In this document: piece after piece, positions 58,738-64,000 of the stretch
Numbering within the stretch: the first letter of the stretch is position 1
Layout of the letters: each line of letters begins with the position of its first letter
Assembly (NCBI GenBank): GCA_023091665.1
Contig: JALJCQ010000015.1
Location: forward strand, 3,286,001-3,350,000
Source of the DNA: Pythium myriotylum
Lineage: Eukaryota; Oomycota; Peronosporomycetes; Pythiales; Pythiaceae
DNA length: 64,000 bases
Direction of reading: 5' to 3'
The notes under the pieces: model-generated
What the model was told of the DNA's origin: nothing
Seen by the model: the letters and a program-made list of their open reading frames with translations, nothing else
The model's database searches: none
Program-made: the position numbers and the translations under genes

Positions 58738-61178
58738 TCAGTGCCACCTCGACGAGCCGAAGCGTTCCAACACCATGCCGTAGTCGTACGTGAACGTCAA
58801 GTCCACGCCCTGGTGCACCGTGAGCGTGAGCCAGATGACGATGAACGAGCCGAGTAGCTTGCCGTAGAGCACTTTCCAGTACTTCTCGAGCACAAACGCG
58901 AGCATGTGCAGCGCTGAGATGCCGTAACGCTTCTTCATGACAATACCATGACCGCGAGCGAGAGTGATTCGAGCCCAGCGTACGCGAGCGAGCCCGAGAC
59001 TGTAGAGAGCATCTGCGAGTGCGACATCGATATGAAGAGCAAGTTGTAGCGCGCGTTGTAGAGTGGCCAGAGCCCACCGACGACAAGCCCGTAGAGCGCG
59101 GGCAGTAGCACCTCGAGAAACTCGACGACCACAAGTACCTCGCATGAGAAAAGAAGCTGTAGTGTCTGTTCCAGTATCCGTGCCTGATCTTTGCGCGGCA
59201 GTTGAATTCCATCGATCATGACTCGCGTGATACGCCGCATACCCTCGTCTTTATCGCTTGCATGGGACAGACAACTCGCTACCTTATCACTTGGCGAAGA
59301 CTTCGGAGGAGACTCTGGATCTACTACGTTCTCTGGGAGGGTCTCCACATCAAAAGTGCCAGGATGCACGAGCGATCCACGTTTTGAATTGCGAGACTGC
59401 AGTTTACTCGCGGACGAGCGCCTTGCGATTGGAGGGTGATCAGTGGAGTTGCCCTGGGCGGACACGAGCGAGTTGACGAGAGAGTTCGTGCGGGTCACGG
59501 AAGGTCGAGCAACTGCTGCTGTTGGGAGGGGGTCATACACTGAGAAAATGGGCATGGTTGGGGACGCTTTGAGAGTCTGCGACGAGTCCAAGGAGATGTG
59601 GCTGAGCGAGGCGAGATAAGATGACGCACGTCGGATGGGTGGCAGTTTGGTCGGACGATGGGCCGGACCGCGACCTGCCTGCGCTGTGGCTGATTCCGGA
59701 GCTGTCGCTGGAGACGGTGGCGCGGGCTCGTCCGGCGGTGACACCGCCGTGCTCGACAGTTCTGAGGAAGCGGCACTCGCGACTGAGATCCCGTAACTCG
59801 AGCCACTCGGCTGCGCACTCTGGCGCTGGTAATGGCTACGCGGAGAGGATTTTGCTGAGCGAATCGACATGGCCGTCGAGTCGAGCGAACGGCGACGTCC
59901 GCCAGTGAAATCTGATCGGCGAGTGTCGATGACAGAGCATCGCGGGGCGGGCAGGACCCCCTGGCTCTGCGGCAATCTCGGTTGATCTGGCTTTGATTCT
60001 GCCGATGCAAGCTCGATCTCGTACTTGTATCGGCTCAGGTCCAGCAGCCTCTTCGAGTGGAACGCCTTGACCATTTTGGGCTTGACAAACACGGAAGTAC
60101 CACTTCCGGAAGCCGTGAGAAAGTTCGGCAGCAGTGTATCTGAGGTTTGCTGCTTATTGGCAAGAGGTCGCTCATCAATACCCTGGTACACGCTACTTAG
60201 CACAATGCGAACAGCGGTTTGCACGGTCGACACGCCATCCGTGATATACTCATGGAAGACGTATACGCGCACTTCATAGAGCGCTTGGAAGAGATCCGAG
60301 AACAAGATCACATACTGGAGCACCTGAGACTTGGCAAACTGCAGGCACACAGTCTGGTACAAAGCACCTGTGAGCTCCACGAAGCAGATTGTGACATCGG
60401 TCGAGAGATCGTCGAGCTTGCGTGCTTGGCTCCAAACAGCTTTCTTGACCGCGAGCATGACAACGGGAAACGTCAGAACGAGTACGATCTGGGTGGCCGA
60501 AGAGAAGTACGCGAAGGCCACAGCAAGACAGAGAAAGCTGTAGTACATGCTCAGCTGCATGGTGACCATCGGTAGGTAGTGCTTGAGCTTGGGGAACTTT
60601 CGCCGCAGTTCTTCCTTGCCGAAAATCCAGTTGAACAGCGCAACAAACACTACGAAGAGAGGGATTGCCGTGACTTCGCGGAACGGTACGGGAAACCGCC
60701 AGAGGAACGCAGCTGATATACAGATAAACTCGAGCGCGACTGAGACGCAGACTCCGACGCGGAAGATCTTAGCGATCGAATAATACCGGTCACTTAGCTG
60801 CAGTGCCTGCTTAGTTGAGAGCAGGATCATGGACGGAAGCAGCGCGTGTGCGATCACGGATCGTGCAAATGCCACGCTGTTCTTCGCAGGCCCGGCGCGT
60901 GGGTCATTCATGGGCACGATGTCCATCGCGAGCAGCACGAGAAATGGAGGCAGCGGCGTCATTAAGATTACGCTGCCAACACGCCAGAGGCTCGTGGTTT
61001 CTTGATAGTGGTGGAGCGCGCAGAGTTTCTCAACCGAGTACCTACCAAGGTATTGATGCTGGGACTTCCACGCGTGGAACCGCCGCAGTGGCTCCTCGAG
61101 GGCCTCGGAGAGTTGAGCCCACTTGCTGGATGGCCGACCTCGCGCCGGCCCGGGCGAGGGCCGCTCGCGAAGAGGCAT
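58738..61178 (-). CDS. Multi-pass membrane protein of the tandem family, copy 5, one frame break
   Basis: Starts MPLRERPSPGPARGRPSSKW; motifs YLGRYSVEKLCALHHYQETT, FPVPFREVTAIPLF, RKLDDLSTDVTICFVELTGA with LYQT, KDQARILEQTLQLLFSCEVL then VVEFLEVLLPALY. The frame ends in LSLAVMVLS at 58935, but the family ending continues one frame over (MKKRYGISALHMLAFVLEKY, LYGKLLGSFIVIWLTLTVHQ, GVDLTFTYDY) to 58738. A single missing base near 58939-58943 explains this: either a real lesion or a sequencing error. The full protein would be about 813 residues. The downstream neighbour starts 204 bp on, in the same orientation. Confidence 0.8.
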
Positions 61179-61439
61179 TGAGTGCGACGAAAGACTTGCC
61201 CAGTTTCGATTTCTGAAAGGCTTACGTTGGTCCGACGACCAGAGCGACGGCTGACCAGGTGATGTCGACTGAATGGCTCCTTTCAGCTGCCTCGAAGTTC
61301 ATCCTCAGGTCGTCCGCCCTCGAGGAGGCTAAAAACAGAAGCGAATCTGATGCGCGGCGCGGTTGATCGTTGATGTTCTTCCGATCAGAATGTCGTCGAC
61401 GAACGAGCGTACGGGCAAATCAAAACAAAATCGAAGTCT
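61179..61439. other. Intergenic between tandem copies 5 and 6
   Basis: About 260 bp; nothing recognised beyond presumed promoter of copy 5 and 3' end of copy 6. Confidence 0.4.
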
Positions 61440-63811
61440 TTATCTGGACGGGTTCTGAGATCGTCGCAGCAGCGCGTCGTAGTCAAAAAGAAAGCTGAAA
61501 TCGACGCCCTGGTGGATCGTCGCAGTGTTGATAATCACGATGAACGCGCCGACCAGTTTCCCCTGCAACGTGAGACTATAGGTCTCGAGCACGAACGCCA
61601 GTAAATGGAAAGCCGAGATGCCGTACTTGCGCCACACAATGTAGTTCAGAACGAGCAGTGAGAGGAGCTCGAGCATCGCGTAGACCACCGAGGATATCAG
61701 AGTGGATTCCAAATTCCAACGGGTCATATCCATCGTGATGAGGTTGTATTTGCCGTTGGGTAACGCCCACTCGGTGCCGAGACACATTGCATACAGCACC
61801 GGCATGACGACCTCCATGTACTCAACGAAGAGAAGCACCTCGCACGAGAACAACAGCTGCAGGGTCTGCTCGAGAATCCGAGCTTGGTCCTTACGAGCGA
61901 CCTGGACGCCATCGATCGTCACGGGCGAGCTGCCGCTTCCACCGCTATTTCGACGACGCCGTTCAATCGACGCAGCGGCAGGAGCGTGAGTGGTCGATGA
62001 CGAGGATTGTGGACGCATCGCCGGGAAAGACGAGTGACGGACAGTCGGTGGTGCCGTCGACCGGGCAGATGATATTGCTGGCGTAGCAGACTCCCTGGAA
62101 GTGTTGACGTGCCCGACCACTTCTGGTAGTACGCGCGTGAGGCTGTTCCTGGACTGTAATGTAGGCTCTATTGGGGCCACGCGATCACTGTCAAGCGGGA
62201 GTGTCGAGTTGCTCGAACGTCTCCGGTAGAGTATGAGCCTGTTGGAGATTTGTCGCGCCATCAGTAATAGCCCACCATGGGCCGTAGCACTCTGTGAAGA
62301 GCTGGAAACAGACTTGACCACAAGTGACTCTGGTGGTGGCGAGCCGGAATTCCAGGGTTGTCCTCCAGAAATTCTGTACGAACAATCTTACGCAACGGGC
62401 CGCTTGGTCTTAGCCGAGGCACATCCGGCGTGTTATGACTGTTCGTGGCGTCTGGTTCCACCAACATGAGGTCCACGTCACGCGACACAATGGATCGTTG
62501 ATGGTCCGTCTCATAGAGAGACGAATTCTTTCGCTCTATCTCTCCTGGGTCGTCCATGTCCCCCTCAGCTCCAACTCCACGGTCGAGTGCATCGAACTCG
62601 CTCTTCCGCAAATCCATGAGCCGCTTCGACGCGTGCGTTCGGATCTGCTTGGGCTGCATGAACACGGAGCTGACGCTTGGTCTGCGCTGGCGGTGGCGCG
62701 GAATCACGGGACCGAGACTTCCGTTGCCGCTATGACGACGTGAGGCGGACGGGGGATCTGCCTGGGAAGTTGTCGACGAGTTATGAACCAGTGACGGCCG
62801 CTCGTCTGCGCCCGGGTAGATCGAGCTCTGCAGGATGGCCATCGCCGTGGCAAGCGTTGCTCGACCGTCGACGAGATATTGTGTTGCAAGGTACGCACGC
62901 ACCTCAATTATCCCCTGCACCAAGTCAGTGACCATGATGACGGCAGCGATTGCCTTGGACGCCGCGAACTGAAGGCACACAGTCTGATAGAGCGAGCCCG
63001 AGATCTCGACTATGCAGATTGTCACGTCTGTCGAGATGTCATCGAGCTGCCGCGCGTACTTCCACACAAACCTTTTGGCCACAACCTTGACGAGCGGGCA
63101 GAGCGCTATCATGAGCACCTGCACGACGAGCGGCACGTGAGCGAACACCATCGAGAGCGCGAGGAAGCCGTAGAGGATGGCGATCTGCGAGCCAACAACA
63201 ACGAGGTAGATACGCGTGCGTCGCTGCCGTCGTGTAAAGACGCCGGGCGTGAGCCACGCATGGAGAAAGACAACCACGATGCACCACAGCGGCGCGCCTA
63301 GCAGCTCACGGAAGGGCACGGGGAATCTCCACAGAAAGGCCAGTGGGATCCACACGCTCTCGATCATGACGCACGTGAGGAGCCCCAGCAACGCGACTTT
63401 TGCGATCGAGTACTTGCCACTTTCGTTGAGACGTAACGCCTGGCGAGCCGGCAGCAAGCACGCGGACGTCATGACTCCGTGGGAGACGATCGAGCGCACA
63501 AAGCACACGACGTTGTGCGCCGCACCGGCGCGCGGGTCGTCCATGGGCACCGCGTCCATCGCGAGCAACACGAGCACCGTCGGCAGCGGCGTGGCCAGCA
63601 ACACGAACGCGACTCGCCACCATGCGACGTGGGCCTGGTAGTCGTGGAACGCGTGGAGCTTCTCGACCGAGTAGCGGCCCAGAAACTGGTGCTCGGTCTT
63701 GAAGTGGTGGAGGCGACGCGGCAGCGCGAGCAGGCGATTGGCCCACGAGGCCGAGGCCGCGGCATCCAGCGGCGCGGGGCCGCTGGCGCTGTATCGACGG
63801 CGGCGTTGCAT
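61440..63811 (-). CDS. Multi-pass membrane protein of the tandem family, copy 6, one apparent frame break
   Basis: N-terminal frame 63811-62261 (MQRRRRYSASGPAPLDAAAS, FLGRYSVEKLHAFHDYQAHV, FPVPFRELLGAPLW, RQLDDISTDVTICIVEISGS) and C-terminal frame to 61440 (KDQARILEQTLQLLFSCEVL then FVEYMEVVMPVLY, LTLQGKLVGAFIVIINTATI and HQGVDFSFLFDY). The two overlap by 61 bases in different frames inside the Ser/Arg-rich cytosolic loop. No convincing intron joins them, so I infer an indel near 62290, or an unseen splice. The membrane and motif regions on both sides are fully conserved, which argues that the gene is or was very recently functional. Confidence 0.75.
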
Positions 63812-64000
63812 CGGCGGTCAACGCATGGGACCCACCAGGAGACGCCCCCGAGCGGCGGCCATGGAGCGGCAGACTTGGACGGGGTATTCTTGGCTTGCGA
63901 GTCTGAGCAGCCCGCCACGTTTTTCTCCGTATCACCTAGTTTTGGTACGTTCAGCGAGAGGGACACTGCCAAAATCACAAAACAGGGTGTATTGGGTAGA
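63812..64000. other. Window edge, promoter side of tandem copy 6
   Basis: 189 bp upstream of the last gene. Nothing identifiable. Confidence 0.4.

Noticed and set aside
58535..59212. N-terminal extension of array copy 4
   Set aside because: It overlaps the C-terminal exon of copy 5 in another frame, looks random and precedes the family's usual start.
1..64000. tRNA, rRNA or CRISPR-like arrays
   Set aside because: I saw no cloverleaf, rRNA core or regularly spaced repeat series on either strand by eye; a covariance-model scan would be decisive.

Overview
The window is nuclear DNA of an oomycete, most likely a peronosporalean/Pythium-type species. The evidence is: short GT-AG introns of roughly 50-130 bp in compact genes; a degraded Crinkler (CRN) effector gene; two enzymes of catechol-O-methyltransferase type; a GPI-anchored exo-beta-1,3-glucanase of the kind used on oomycete walls; truncated LINE debris; and large local families of multi-pass membrane proteins. 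Both strands are used, genes are close-packed in 0-18 kb and 54-64 kb, and the middle is rearranged.

0-18 kb is ordinary housekeeping sequence. It holds an IQ-motif protein cut by the left edge, a spliced LAMTOR2 (Ragulator) gene, a mitochondrial helical-repeat protein, a CRAL-TRIO/Sec14 protein sharing a CCAAT-rich bidirectional promoter with it, a small four-pass membrane protein, a CENP-B-type DNA-binding protein fragment, an ankyrin-type repeat protein, NPRL2 (GATOR1), a HECT ubiquitin ligase and a small conserved protein. LAMTOR2 and NPRL2 both belong to lysosomal amino-acid/TORC1 signalling.

18.3-30.9 kb is a large inverted duplication. Its two arms of about 3.84 kb (18295-22132 and 27069-30905) are collinear with no net length change and surround a 4.9-kb spacer. 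Each arm carries the 3' end of a ubiquitin-specific protease gene, an LRR-type gene of about 819 codons and a PD-(D/E)XK-like nuclease gene. The full protease gene (PDZ plus RanBP2 finger) exists only next to the right arm. The spacer holds a broken CRN gene, a decayed piece of the same LRR family, an intact many-exon PCH2/TRIP13 AAA+ gene, and a GAF-domain gene cut off exactly where the right arm begins, beside a 30-bp palindrome.

33-45 kb holds a Psq-type HTH fragment, two paralogous secreted single-pass membrane proteins facing each other, a GNAT acetyltransferase, a divergent member of the multi-pass membrane family, a coiled-coil/START-like M96-type gene, two COMT-like genes, and a perfect 29-bp-arm foldback sequence.

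45-64 kb is dominated by a tandem array of large (about 620-800 residue) multi-pass membrane proteins sharing several strict motifs. Three copies run on + (one killed by a LINE insertion with a 15-bp target-site duplication), a relic lies further on, then comes a GPI-anchored GH5 glucanase, then three copies on -. I do not recognise this family; it is the best candidate here for an undescribed system.
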